Shown here: positions 44,028 through 52,291 of the stretch, in pieces
Position numbering within the stretch: the stretch's first letter is position 1
How the letters are laid out: the number at the start of each line of letters is the position of its first letter
Origin: Rhizobium sp. NLR16a
GTDB taxonomy: Bacteria; Pseudomonadota; Alphaproteobacteria; Rhizobiales; Rhizobiaceae
DNA: 64,000 bases
Assembly: GCF_017948245.1 (NCBI RefSeq)
Contig: NZ_CP072865.1
Span: 2,443,501 to 2,507,500 of the forward strand
Reading direction: 5' to 3'
Program-made: the position numbers and the translations under genes
Notes under the pieces: model-generated
Seen by the model: only the letters and a program-made list of their open reading frames with translations
What the model was told of the DNA's origin: nothing
Databases searched by the model: none

Positions 44028-44927
44028 CTAAGGCCAGTCCGCATAACCCGAGGAGAGCATACTGTTTTCCGAGCCGGCGGAAGCGCGGGCGATCTCTCTG
44101 TAGCCCGCAGGGGAAAGGCCGGTCCTGCGCTTGAAGAAATGGCTGAAATAGGTCGGGTCGCGGAAGCCGAGGCTGTCGGAGATTTCCTGGATGTTGCGGG
44201 CCGAGCGCTCCAATCTCAGCTTTGCCTCCTGCACCACGCGCTCGTGCAGAAGCTGGATCGGCGAGCGGCCGAGCGTCCTTTGACAGATCGAATGCAGCCG
44301 GTCGGCGGTGACGCCCAATTCCGCGGCATAGTCGCTGATCGGCCGGTGCTGGCGGAAACCGGCCTCGACCAGCTGGCGATAGCGCTGCAGGATCGATCCA
44401 GTTTCGCCCTGCCCACGCGGCTCACTTCTTTCGCCGTCGCTGCCGCGCCACAGCGTCATCAGGATCAGCCTGAGATAGGCCGAGACCACCATCCAGGAGG
44501 CCCGGGAGGGATCGCCGAGTTCCCGCACGAAGCCCGAAATCAATGGACCGATTTCGGCCACCAGCAAGGGATCCCGTGCCTCGACCAGCTTGCGCTGCTC
44601 GATGAGGAGGCGCAGCGAGTAGGATTCCACCTTGTCGCCGATCGCGTCGACCATGATCTGCGCCGAGGCGCCGATGAGATGGGCGGCACTCCCGGCAGCA
44701 ATCGACAGATCGCAGCGTGCCTGCGGCGGTAGGAAGGCAAGCAGCGGCCCGTGCAGCGGCCGATCTTCGCCGCTCTCGAAATGAAGCTCGGCGGCGCCTT
44801 CGCCGAGAAGCAGGAAATGATGGAAATCGGCATAGAGCCCTTTTTGCAGACGGATGCGCCGATGCGACAGCGACGGCGCGTGCCAATCGCCCCTGGCATA
44901 GTGATGAATGCCTCCGTCCGTGGCCAA
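44028..44927 (-). CDS. AraC-family transcriptional regulator
   Basis: A 299-residue AraC-type regulator. An N-terminal cupin-like ligand domain (FHHFLLLGEGAAELHFESGE) precedes a C-terminal double helix-turn-helix with ISDYAAELGVTADRLHSICQRTLGRSP and IQEISDSLGFRDPTYFSHFFKRRTGLSPAGYR. The start is TTG at 44927, supported by GGAGGAG eight bases upstream. It is divergent from the vdh1-liv operon, which it probably activates in response to an aromatic inducer; similarity to regulators of vanillate, benzoate or 4-hydroxybenzoate genes is plausible. Confidence 0.85.
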   Translation of the reverse strand: MATDGGIHHYARGDWHAPSLSHRRIRLQKGLYADFHHFLLLGEGAAELHFESGEDRPLHGPLLAFLPPQARCDLSIAAGSAAHLIGASAQIMVDAIGDKVESYSLRLLIEQRKLVEARDPLLVAEIGPLISGFVRELGDPSRASWMVVSAYLRLILMTLWRGSDGERSEPRGQGETGSILQRYRQLVEAGFRQHRPISDYAAELGVTADRLHSICQRTLGRSPIQLLHERVVQEAKLRLERSARNIQEISDSLGFRDPTYFSHFFKRRTGLSPAGYREIARASAGSENSMLSSGYADWP

Positions 44928-45162
44928 AGCCGCTCCTCCGCTTCTGTCAAATAGTGCCGCAATCGCCAGATAATGACAATATTAACCCAATAAATCGCAT
45001 TCCATCCGCCATCGATCGGCGTAACCTTCTCGTCATCAGCCTTTGGGAGGAGGCATTTCATCAGACGCACGAACGCTTAAGCGGCCTCTAGGCCGTCGCG
45101 TCCGCTCGTCTTTTCCCGTGGCAATAATGCAGGCGTCAGCACTTGGCGCCAGCATGTGACGA
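44928..45162. promoter_or_regulatory. AraC-vdh1 divergent promoter region
   Basis: A 235-base gap. It contains AT-rich stretches (44981-45000) and a short palindrome CGGCCT-CT-AGGCCG at 45082-45095, which is about 68 bases before the vdh1 start and could be a regulatory site. No other motif is certain. Confidence 0.4.
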
Positions 45163-46626
45163 ATGGGTGAAACCGTGTTTTCGGCAAAGCTGATGATCAA
45201 CAACGAGGCAATGGATGCGTCCGAGGGGGCCACCTTCGAACGCATCGATCCGCTGACCGGCGACGTCGCGACGATCGCTTCGGCAGGATCCGTCGCCGAC
45301 ATGAGGCGGGCTGCCAATGCCGCCGCTGCCGCCTTTCCCGATTGGTCGCAGACCGGCCCGGGCGAACGGCGCAGACTGCTCAACGCCGCCGCCGAACTTC
45401 TCGATGCCCGTTCGCCGGAACTGATTGCCGCCATGACCGGCGAAACCGGCGCCACGAGGCAATGGGCGGCGATCAATTGCCGGCTCGGCGCCGATATTTT
45501 CCGCGAGGCGGCGGCGATGACCACGCAAATTTCGGGTGAACTCATTCCATCGGGCATTCCCGGAAACCTTGCCATGGCGGTGCGCCAGCCGGCCGGCGTC
45601 TGCGTCGGCATCGCGCCCTGGAACGCGCCCATTATTCTCGGCACCCGCGCCGTCGCCATGCCGCTTGCCTGTGGCAACACTGTCATCCTGAAAGCCTCCG
45701 AACTCTGCCCGAAGACCCACGGCCTGATCGGCGACATCCTCCGCGACGCCGGCTTTCCCCGCGGCGTCGTCAACGTCGTCTCCAATGCGCCGAGCGATGC
45801 CGCCGCCGTCGTTGATGCCCTGATCGCCCATCCGGCTGTGCGCCGCATCAACTTCACCGGCTCCACCCGTGTCGGCAGGATCATCGCGGAAAGCGCGGCA
45901 CGGCATCTGAAGCGCTGCCTGCTCGAACTCGGCGGCAAGGCACCATTCATCGTTCTTGCCGACGCCGATATCGACGAGGCAGTGGGTGCCGCCGCCTTCG
46001 GCGCCTTCATGAACCAGGGCCAGATCTGCATGTCCACAGAGCGGATCATCCTGATGGACGAGATCGCCGATAATTTCGTCGGCAAATTCCGGGCGAAGGC
46101 CGAGACCCTCGTCGCGGGCCATCCCGGGGACGGCAATACGCCGCTCGGCACGCTGATCAACGCCGAAGCGGCGCGCCGCGTGAAGTCGCTCGTTGAGGAT
46201 GCCATGCAGAAGGGCGCGGCGCTCGTCTGCGGCGGCCGGCCCAACGGCACGCTGATGGATGCGACCGTCATCGATCACGTGACGCCTGCCATGCGCATCT
46301 ACCGCGAGGAAAGTTTTGGGCCGGTCGCGGCGATCGTCCGGGTCGGCAGCGTCGACGAGGCGGTGACGGTTGCCAACGACAATGAATACGGGCTCTCGGC
46401 GGCGGTTTTCAGCGCCGACATCAATGCGGCGATGGCTGTTGCCATGCGGCTTGAATCCGGCATCTGCCACATCAACGAGGCCACGGTTTCCGACGAGCCG
46501 CAAATGCCGTTCGGGGGCGTCAAATCAAGCGGCTACGGCCGCTTCGGCGGCAAGGCCGCAATCGATGAATTCACCGAGCTCAGATGGATCACCATGGCAT
46601 CGGGAAAACGACACTACCCGATCTGA
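45163..46626 (+). CDS. Vanillin/aromatic aldehyde dehydrogenase (paralogue 1)
   Basis: A 487-residue aldehyde dehydrogenase. Seen: GVCVGIAPWNAPIILGTRA, NFTGSTRVG, LELGGKAPFIVL, active-site Cys in NQGQICMST and PFGGVKSSGYGRFGG. It belongs to the vanillin/salicylaldehyde/4-hydroxybenzaldehyde dehydrogenase group (Vdh type) rather than to retinal or betaine types. It is very similar to the gene at 52292-53737. It is first in the vdh1-livKGFHM-calA-vdh2 operon. The ATG at 45163 is used; a GTG at 45175 is an alternative. Confidence 0.83.
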   Translation: MGETVFSAKLMINNEAMDASEGATFERIDPLTGDVATIASAGSVADMRRAANAAAAAFPDWSQTGPGERRRLLNAAAELLDARSPELIAAMTGETGATRQWAAINCRLGADIFREAAAMTTQISGELIPSGIPGNLAMAVRQPAGVCVGIAPWNAPIILGTRAVAMPLACGNTVILKASELCPKTHGLIGDILRDAGFPRGVVNVVSNAPSDAAAVVDALIAHPAVRRINFTGSTRVGRIIAESAARHLKRCLLELGGKAPFIVLADADIDEAVGAAAFGAFMNQGQICMSTERIILMDEIADNFVGKFRAKAETLVAGHPGDGNTPLGTLINAEAARRVKSLVEDAMQKGAALVCGGRPNGTLMDATVIDHVTPAMRIYREESFGPVAAIVRVGSVDEAVTVANDNEYGLSAAVFSADINAAMAVAMRLESGICHINEATVSDEPQMPFGGVKSSGYGRFGGKAAIDEFTELRWITMASGKRHYPI

Positions 46627-46690
46627 CTTCAGATCGGGATGAACACAGGGAACGGGCTGGGAGGCCCGCATCAGGAGGAGGAACGATTTC

Positions 46691-48007
46691 ATGAACGGCA
46701 TTTTCCGCAACGGCAAACTCAACGCGGCAACTCTCACCCGCCGCTCTTTCATCGCATCGGCTGCCGCAGGCGGTGCGGCGCTGGCGCTTTCCGGCCGCAC
46801 GGCTTTTGCCCAAGGCGGTACGCTGAAGGTCGGCTTCATCAGCCCGCGCACCGGCCCTCTCGGCGGCTTCGGCGAGACCGACGGCTATGTGCTGGAACTG
46901 GCGCGCAAGGCGCTGGCGAACGGCCTGCAGGCGGGCGGCAAGACCTGGAAGGTGGAGATACTCGACCAGGACACCCAGTCAGATCCCTCCCGCGCCGGGC
47001 AACTGGCGAAAGACCTGATCAACAATGAGGCGATCGACCTGATGCTCGCCGTCTCGACGCCCGAAACCATCAATCCGGTGGCCGATGCCTGCGAGGCGGC
47101 AGGCATTCCCTGCCTTTCCACGGTCATGCCCTGGGAAGCCTGGTATTTCGGCCGCGGCGCCAAGCCCGGCGCGCCCTCGCCCTTCAAATGGACCTATCAT
47201 TTCGGCTTCGGCGTCGAAGAGTTCCACAAGGCCTATGTCTCGCAGTGGAGCCTGATCGAGACCAACAAGAAGGTCGGCGTCATGTATCCGAACGATGCCG
47301 ACGGCAATGCGATCCGCGCCCATCTGGCTCCGGCACTTGCCAAGGCGGGCTTCACCATTGTCGACCCAGGCGCCTATGAAACCGGAACCACCGATTTTTC
47401 GGCGCAGATCGCTCTCTTCCGGCAGGAGGGTGTGGAGATCTTCAACTCCTTTCCGATCCCGCCCGATTTCGCCGCCTTCTGGCGTCAGGCGGCACAGCAG
47501 GGCCTGACCCAGCAGATCAAGATCTGCCAGGTCGCGAAAACCGGCCTCTTTCCATCCGACATCGAGGCGCTCGGCGATCTCGGCCTCAACATCGGCAGCG
47601 CCGCCTACTGGCACAAGGCCTTCCCTTACAAATCGACGCTGACCGGCGTCTCCGGAACCAAACTTGCCGACGGCTATGAAACGGCCAGCGGCAAGCAGTG
47701 GACGCAGCAGCTCGGCGCCAGCCTGGCGCTGCTCGATGCCGGCTTCGATGCGCTGAAGGCGAGCACCGACGTCAAGAGCAAGGAGGCGGTCGCCAAGGCG
47801 CTCGCCACGCTGAAAACCACGACGATCGCCGGCAAGGTCGACTTCACTAGCGGTCCCGTCGCCAATGTTTCTCCCGGGCCGATCATCGGTACGCAGTGGG
47901 TGAAGGCGCCGGAGGGCTCGAAATTCGCGCTCGACTACGTCGTCACCGAAAACGCCACCGATCCCAATGTCCCGGTCGGCGCCAAGCTGACCGCCTACAA
48001 CGGATAA
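46691..48007 (+). CDS. LivK-type ABC substrate-binding protein for aromatics
   Basis: A 438-residue periplasmic binding protein of the branched-chain amino acid type. The N-terminus TRRSFIASAAAGGAAL is a Tat-type signal, then two lobes: LKVGFISPRTGPLGGFGETDGY and VGVMYPNDADGNAIRAHLAP. Binding proteins of this class that bind phenylpropanoids and aromatic acids (CouP type) are known in Rhodopseudomonas, and the gene context points the same way. GGAGGAGG precedes the ATG. Substrate inferred from context. Confidence 0.83.
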   Translation: MNGIFRNGKLNAATLTRRSFIASAAAGGAALALSGRTAFAQGGTLKVGFISPRTGPLGGFGETDGYVLELARKALANGLQAGGKTWKVEILDQDTQSDPSRAGQLAKDLINNEAIDLMLAVSTPETINPVADACEAAGIPCLSTVMPWEAWYFGRGAKPGAPSPFKWTYHFGFGVEEFHKAYVSQWSLIETNKKVGVMYPNDADGNAIRAHLAPALAKAGFTIVDPGAYETGTTDFSAQIALFRQEGVEIFNSFPIPPDFAAFWRQAAQQGLTQQIKICQVAKTGLFPSDIEALGDLGLNIGSAAYWHKAFPYKSTLTGVSGTKLADGYETASGKQWTQQLGASLALLDAGFDALKASTDVKSKEAVAKALATLKTTTIAGKVDFTSGPVANVSPGPIIGTQWVKAPEGSKFALDYVVTENATDPNVPVGAKLTAYNG

Positions 48008-48012
48008 CAGCA

Positions 48013-48768
48013 GTGCAGAGGCAAGAAGCGCAAAGACGGCCGGGGGAAGCTTTTCTCTCGGCCAAGGGGATCCACAAGCGGTTCGGCGCGCTTGTCGTGC
48101 TGGAGAACCTGGATTTCTCCATGGGCGACGGCGAGGCGGTCGGCATCGTCGGGCCGAACGGCGCGGGCAAGACGACGTTGCTCAGCGTGCTCGCCGGCGC
48201 CTCCCCGCCGAGTGCGGGAACCGTCGTCTTCGACGGCGCCGACGTCACCAACCGGACGGCGGCGGAGCGCTGCCGTTCCGGGCTCGTGCGGACGCATCAG
48301 ATTCCCAAGCCCTTTGGCGGCATGACCACCTTCGAAAATGTCTTCGTCGCCGCCTCGCACGGCAATGCGGCAAGCCGGGACGAGGCCTATGAGCGTGTGG
48401 TGGATTCGCTGTCGCTCTGCGGCATGCTCGGCGTGGCTAACCGTTCCGCCGACACGCTCGGCCTGCTCGACCGCAAACGCCTGGAGCTTGCCCGTGCGCT
48501 CGCCACGCAGCCGAGGCTGCTGTTGCTCGACGAGATCGGCGGCGGCCTGACCGATGGCGAGGCGAGCGAACTCGTCGAAACCATCCTGGAATTGCGCCGC
48601 CGTGGCATCGGCATCGTCTGGATCGAGCATATCGTCCATATCCTGCTGCAGGTGGCGGAACGGCTGATCTGCATGGATGCCGGCCGGATCATCGCCGACG
48701 GCGAACCGAAGACTGTCATGAGCGATGCGGAAGTGGTCAAGGCCTATCTTGGAGGGGCGCCCGCATGA
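48013..48768 (+). CDS. LivG-type ABC ATPase
   Basis: A 251-residue ATPase of the LivG group. Walker A is GPNGAGKTT; the usual signature position reads LGLLDRKRLELA, a variant of the LSGGQ helix, and Walker B is LLLLDEI with a Glu-Ile. The start is GTG at 48013, five bases after livK, chosen because the LivG fold begins about 12 residues on. Its stop overlaps livF by four bases. The absent LSGGQ is discussed in the findings. Confidence 0.8.
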   Translation: MQRQEAQRRPGEAFLSAKGIHKRFGALVVLENLDFSMGDGEAVGIVGPNGAGKTTLLSVLAGASPPSAGTVVFDGADVTNRTAAERCRSGLVRTHQIPKPFGGMTTFENVFVAASHGNAASRDEAYERVVDSLSLCGMLGVANRSADTLGLLDRKRLELARALATQPRLLLLDEIGGGLTDGEASELVETILELRRRGIGIVWIEHIVHILLQVAERLICMDAGRIIADGEPKTVMSDAEVVKAYLGGAPA

Positions 48769-49493
48769 GCCTGCTTTCCATCGACAATCTCGACGTCCGC
48801 CACGGCCTGCTGCAGGCGGTGCGCGGGGTCAGTTTCGACCTGGCCAAGGGCGAGGTGCTGGCGCTGGTCGGCGCCAATGGCGCCGGCAAGACGACGCTGC
48901 TGAGATCGATCGCCGGCGCCCACCTGCCCGCCGCCGGCCGCGTTCTTCTCGGCGATGAAGACCTGGCTGCAGTCCCCTCCCACAAGCGGATCGCCAAGGG
49001 CATCGCCCTGGTCCCGGAAGGCCGGCGCCTGTTTGCGCAGATGACCGTCGAAGAGAACCTGCTTCTCGGCAAGAGCTGCGGGCGCAAGGGCGAGTGGAAC
49101 ATCGACCGTGTGCTCGACGCTTTTCCGAACCTGAAACCCCGCCGGCACGCCAAGACCGGGCACCTCTCCGGCGGGGAGCAGCAGGCGACCGCCATCGGCC
49201 GGGCGCTGATGAGCAATCCCGATATTCTTCTCTTGGACGAGGTCTCGCTAGGGCTTTCGCCTCTCGTCGTTGACCGCGTCTATACCCAGCTGCAGGCGCT
49301 CCTGACTTCGGGAACAACGATCGTGCTGGTCGAGCAGGATCTTGGCCGCGCCATGAGGGTCGCCGGCCGGGTCATCTGCATGCTGGAAGGCCGCATCGTG
49401 CTCGACAGGCCGGCAGCCGCCGTCACCCGCGACGAAGTCACCAAGGCCTATTTCGGACTGCACCGGACAGCCGGCGAAAGGAGCGCATCATGA
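48765..49493 (+). CDS. LivF-type ABC ATPase
   Basis: A 242-residue ATPase of the LivF group. Walker A GANGAGKTT, signature LSGGEQQ, Walker B LLLDEVSLGLSP, and the family segment IALVPEGRRLFAQMTVEENL. It pairs with the LivG-type ATPase. It overlaps its neighbours by four bases on both sides. Confidence 0.9.
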   Translation: MSLLSIDNLDVRHGLLQAVRGVSFDLAKGEVLALVGANGAGKTTLLRSIAGAHLPAAGRVLLGDEDLAAVPSHKRIAKGIALVPEGRRLFAQMTVEENLLLGKSCGRKGEWNIDRVLDAFPNLKPRRHAKTGHLSGGEQQATAIGRALMSNPDILLLDEVSLGLSPLVVDRVYTQLQALLTSGTTIVLVEQDLGRAMRVAGRVICMLEGRIVLDRPAAAVTRDEVTKAYFGLHRTAGERSAS

Positions 49494-50422
49494 TCAACAC
49501 CCTGATCCAGGGCCTCCTGCTCGGCGGTTATTACGCCGTCATCGCCTGCGGCCTGTCCTTCATGTTCTCCGTCATGCGGATCATCAATCTCGCCCATGGC
49601 AGCCTGGCGGTCGCCGCCGCCTACGGGCTGTGGCTGCTCGCCGCCAAAGCCGGCATCCCGCCTTTTGCCGGCCTGCTGATCGTGCTGCCCGTCATGGCGG
49701 TGATCGGTTGGCTGCTGCAGCGCTTCATCCTCGAACGCAGCGCCCGCGGCGGCGCGCTGCTGCCGATTCTCACGACCTTCGGCCTGTCGATCGTCATCGA
49801 CAATCTGCTGTTCGAACAGTTCGGCGCCGACACACGCTCGCTCGCGCCCTTCATCGGTAATCTCTCCTACGCATCCTGGCAGCTGCCCGGCCACATCTTC
49901 GTCGGCGAGCTTGCCGTGATGATGATGGTTACGGCGATCCTCATTCTCGGCGGGCTGCAGTTCTTCCTCGGCCGCTTTGCGCTCGGCCGCGCCATTCGCG
50001 CCACCGCCGAAGATCCCGATACGGCAGGGCTCGTCGGCATCGATGCGCGCAGGGTGAATGCGGTCGCCACCGCCATTACCATGGTCACGATCGGCATCGC
50101 CGGCGCCTTTCTCGGCATGCGGGCGACCTTCAGTCCCTATGCCGGCGGCCCGCAGCTGCTCTTTGCCTTCGAGGCCGCGGTCATCGGCGGAGCGGGATCG
50201 CTCTGGGGCACGCTTGCCGGCGGCATCGTCCTCGGCCTTGCCCAATCGCTCGGCGCGCAATTGCATCCCCAGGGCTTCCTGATCGGCGGCCATGCCGTGT
50301 TCCTGCTGGTGCTTTTCATCCGGCTGTCCCGCTCCCGCCCGCTGGTTCTCGACAAGATCGCAGCGCTTCTGAAACCCCGCGCCCTCCTCAACCCTCGCGC
50401 ACGCCATCGGAGCCCGACATGA
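49490..50422 (+). CDS. LivH-type ABC permease
   Basis: A 310-residue membrane permease of the LivH type with about eight helices, starting LIQGLLLGGYYAVIACGLSFMFSVMRIINLAHG, the canonical N-terminus. It has the EDPDTAGLVGIDARRVNAVA cytoplasmic coupling loop. Belongs to the vdh1-liv operon; it overlaps livF and livM by four bases. Confidence 0.92.
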   Translation: MINTLIQGLLLGGYYAVIACGLSFMFSVMRIINLAHGSLAVAAAYGLWLLAAKAGIPPFAGLLIVLPVMAVIGWLLQRFILERSARGGALLPILTTFGLSIVIDNLLFEQFGADTRSLAPFIGNLSYASWQLPGHIFVGELAVMMMVTAILILGGLQFFLGRFALGRAIRATAEDPDTAGLVGIDARRVNAVATAITMVTIGIAGAFLGMRATFSPYAGGPQLLFAFEAAVIGGAGSLWGTLAGGIVLGLAQSLGAQLHPQGFLIGGHAVFLLVLFIRLSRSRPLVLDKIAALLKPRALLNPRARHRSPT

Positions 50423-51444
50423 CATTCGTCGCCAACGGAATATCGATCGAGCGCTGGACGACCTCGTCGCGGGTGGCGCTTGGCTCCATGGCCGCGGTGT
50501 TTGCGCTGCTGATCCTCGCCCCCGCCGTGCTTGGTGCCGGTGCGATCGACCGGATGACCGCCCTGTTCATCTATGTGATCCTGGCCGCCATGTGGAATGC
50601 GCTTGCCGGTTTCGGCGGGCTGGTCTCGGTCGGCCAGCAGGTGTTTTTCGGCCTCGGCGCCTATTTCACCATTCGGCTCGCCGATGCGGGGCTCGATCCC
50701 TTCGTCTCGGTCTTTGCCGCGGCGATCGTGATCGGCGCGCTGTCGATCCCGCTTTCGCTGTTCATGCTGCGGCTGAAGGGCGGCGAGTTTGCGATCGGCA
50801 TGTGGGTCGTGGCCGAACTCGCGCATCTGCTCGTCAATCTCGACCGGCTGATCCAGGGGGAAACGGGAACCTCGCTGATTTCGCTCAACGTCTATGACAG
50901 CGGCACGCGGCGGGCGGCGATCTATTGGCTTGCCCTCACGTCCATGGCTGCCTTGCTCGGCGCGCTCTTCATGCTGATGCGCAGCCGCGCGGGTGCGGCG
51001 ATGCAGGCGACCCGCGACAATGAGGAGGCGGCGGCCTCGGTCGGCGTGCGGGTGACCGCCACCAAGCGGCTGCTCTTCGTACTCGCCGCCTTCGGCATCG
51101 CCATCGCCGGCGGCTTGTGGCTGGCGACCGCCACGACCTTCCAGCCGAAAACCTATTTCAGCGTCCAGTGGACGGCCTACATGATCTTCATGGTGCTGGT
51201 CGGCGGGATCGGCAGGTTCGAGGGCGCGATCCTCGGCGCCATCCTGTTCTTCGTCATCGAGACTTTCTTCGGCAGCGCCGGCGTCTGGTATCTGATCGGG
51301 CTTGGCGCCACCGCGCTGATCTTCTCGCTCTATCTGCCGCGCGGCCTTTGGGGCGAAGTCGAGCGCCGCTTCGATTTCCAGCTTCTGCCCGTCGGCTACC
51401 GGCTGAAACTGCCCGGGCCGACGAAAATCAAATGGGAAGAATGA
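50419..51444 (+). CDS. LivM-type ABC permease
   Basis: A 341-residue LivM permease with about nine helices. Signature GFGGLVSVGQQVFFGLGAYFTIRL and the coupling loop TRDNEEAAASVGVRVTATKRLLFVLAAF are present. It completes the liv-type importer, which with the binding protein probably imports phenylpropanoid acids or related aromatics. It is followed by calA after 39 bases. Confidence 0.92.
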   Translation: MTFVANGISIERWTTSSRVALGSMAAVFALLILAPAVLGAGAIDRMTALFIYVILAAMWNALAGFGGLVSVGQQVFFGLGAYFTIRLADAGLDPFVSVFAAAIVIGALSIPLSLFMLRLKGGEFAIGMWVVAELAHLLVNLDRLIQGETGTSLISLNVYDSGTRRAAIYWLALTSMAALLGALFMLMRSRAGAAMQATRDNEEAAASVGVRVTATKRLLFVLAAFGIAIAGGLWLATATTFQPKTYFSVQWTAYMIFMVLVGGIGRFEGAILGAILFFVIETFFGSAGVWYLIGLGATALIFSLYLPRGLWGEVERRFDFQLLPVGYRLKLPGPTKIKWEE

Positions 51445-51483
51445 ACCTACCTGCTTCCCGTTTTCTTGCGAAAGGTGAAATCC

Positions 51484-52269
51484 ATGCTTTTTGGTAAAAC
51501 AATCCTGGTGACCGGCGTCGCCTCCGGCATCGGCGCCCGGACGGCGGAACTGGCCGGCCAGATGGGCGCCGAGGTCATCGGCGTCGATGTGCGCGAACCG
51601 GCAAATGCAAGTGCCGCCTTCATCAAAGGCGATCTCTCCACGCCATCGGGCGTTGCCGAGATTGTCGCGCAGCTGCCGTCGCGTCTCGATGCGCTCGCCA
51701 ATGTCGCCGGCCTTTCCGGCAATACCGGCGTCGTCTCGACGCTCGCCGTCAATTTCTACGGGCTGCGCGCCCTGTCGGAAGCCGTGGCACCCCGCCTGCG
51801 CGAAGGCGGCGCCATCGTCAACGTCGCCTCGATCGCCGGTTACGGCTGGCGCGCCAATCTCGAGCGGGCCAAATCGCTGACCTCGATCGAAGGCTTTCCA
51901 GATGTGGCGGCCGTTGCCGCCGAACATGGCCTCAAGGACGAGCAGGGTTATCCGCTCTCCAAGGAGCTGCTGCTGCTCTGGACCATGCGCGCCGCCCACC
52001 AGCCCCTGTTCAAGAACCGCGGCATCCGCGTCAATGCGGTGAGCCCCGGGCCGGTGGAAACGCCGATCCTCAAGCAGTTCCGCGCCGTGCTCGGCGACGC
52101 CAGGGTCGACAGCGACATCACCCGCGTCGGCCGCGCCGGCACATCAGCCGATATCGCGCCCGCCGTGCTCTTCCTCTGCTCGGATGGCGGACGCTGGATC
52201 AATGGCGCCAATCTTGCCGCCGACGGCGGCCTCGAAGCATCGATCAATGCCGAGGTTCTCGGCTTCTAG
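51484..52269 (+). CDS. calA: CalA-like coniferyl alcohol dehydrogenase (SDR)
   Basis: A 261-residue SDR close to the Pseudomonas CalA group: VTGVASGIGARTAELAG, GDLSTPSGVAEIVAQLPSRLDALANVAG, NVASIAGYGW, YPLSKEL with Tyr and Lys, and the C-terminal RWINGANLAADGGLEAS, each resembling CalA. It would oxidise coniferyl alcohol to coniferyl aldehyde, the substrate of CalB. The ATG at 51484 follows AAAGGTGAAA. It sits in the other operon from calB, between livM and vdh2. Confidence 0.83.
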   Translation: MLFGKTILVTGVASGIGARTAELAGQMGAEVIGVDVREPANASAAFIKGDLSTPSGVAEIVAQLPSRLDALANVAGLSGNTGVVSTLAVNFYGLRALSEAVAPRLREGGAIVNVASIAGYGWRANLERAKSLTSIEGFPDVAAVAAEHGLKDEQGYPLSKELLLLWTMRAAHQPLFKNRGIRVNAVSPGPVETPILKQFRAVLGDARVDSDITRVGRAGTSADIAPAVLFLCSDGGRWINGANLAADGGLEASINAEVLGF

Positions 52270-52291
52270 TTCTTTCTCAAGGAGACACACG

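Noticed and set aside
50137..51999. A 620-codon minus-strand frame over livM and calA.
   Set aside because: The plus-strand genes have clear family motifs; the reverse frame is a high-G+C shadow rich in Arg, Asp and His.
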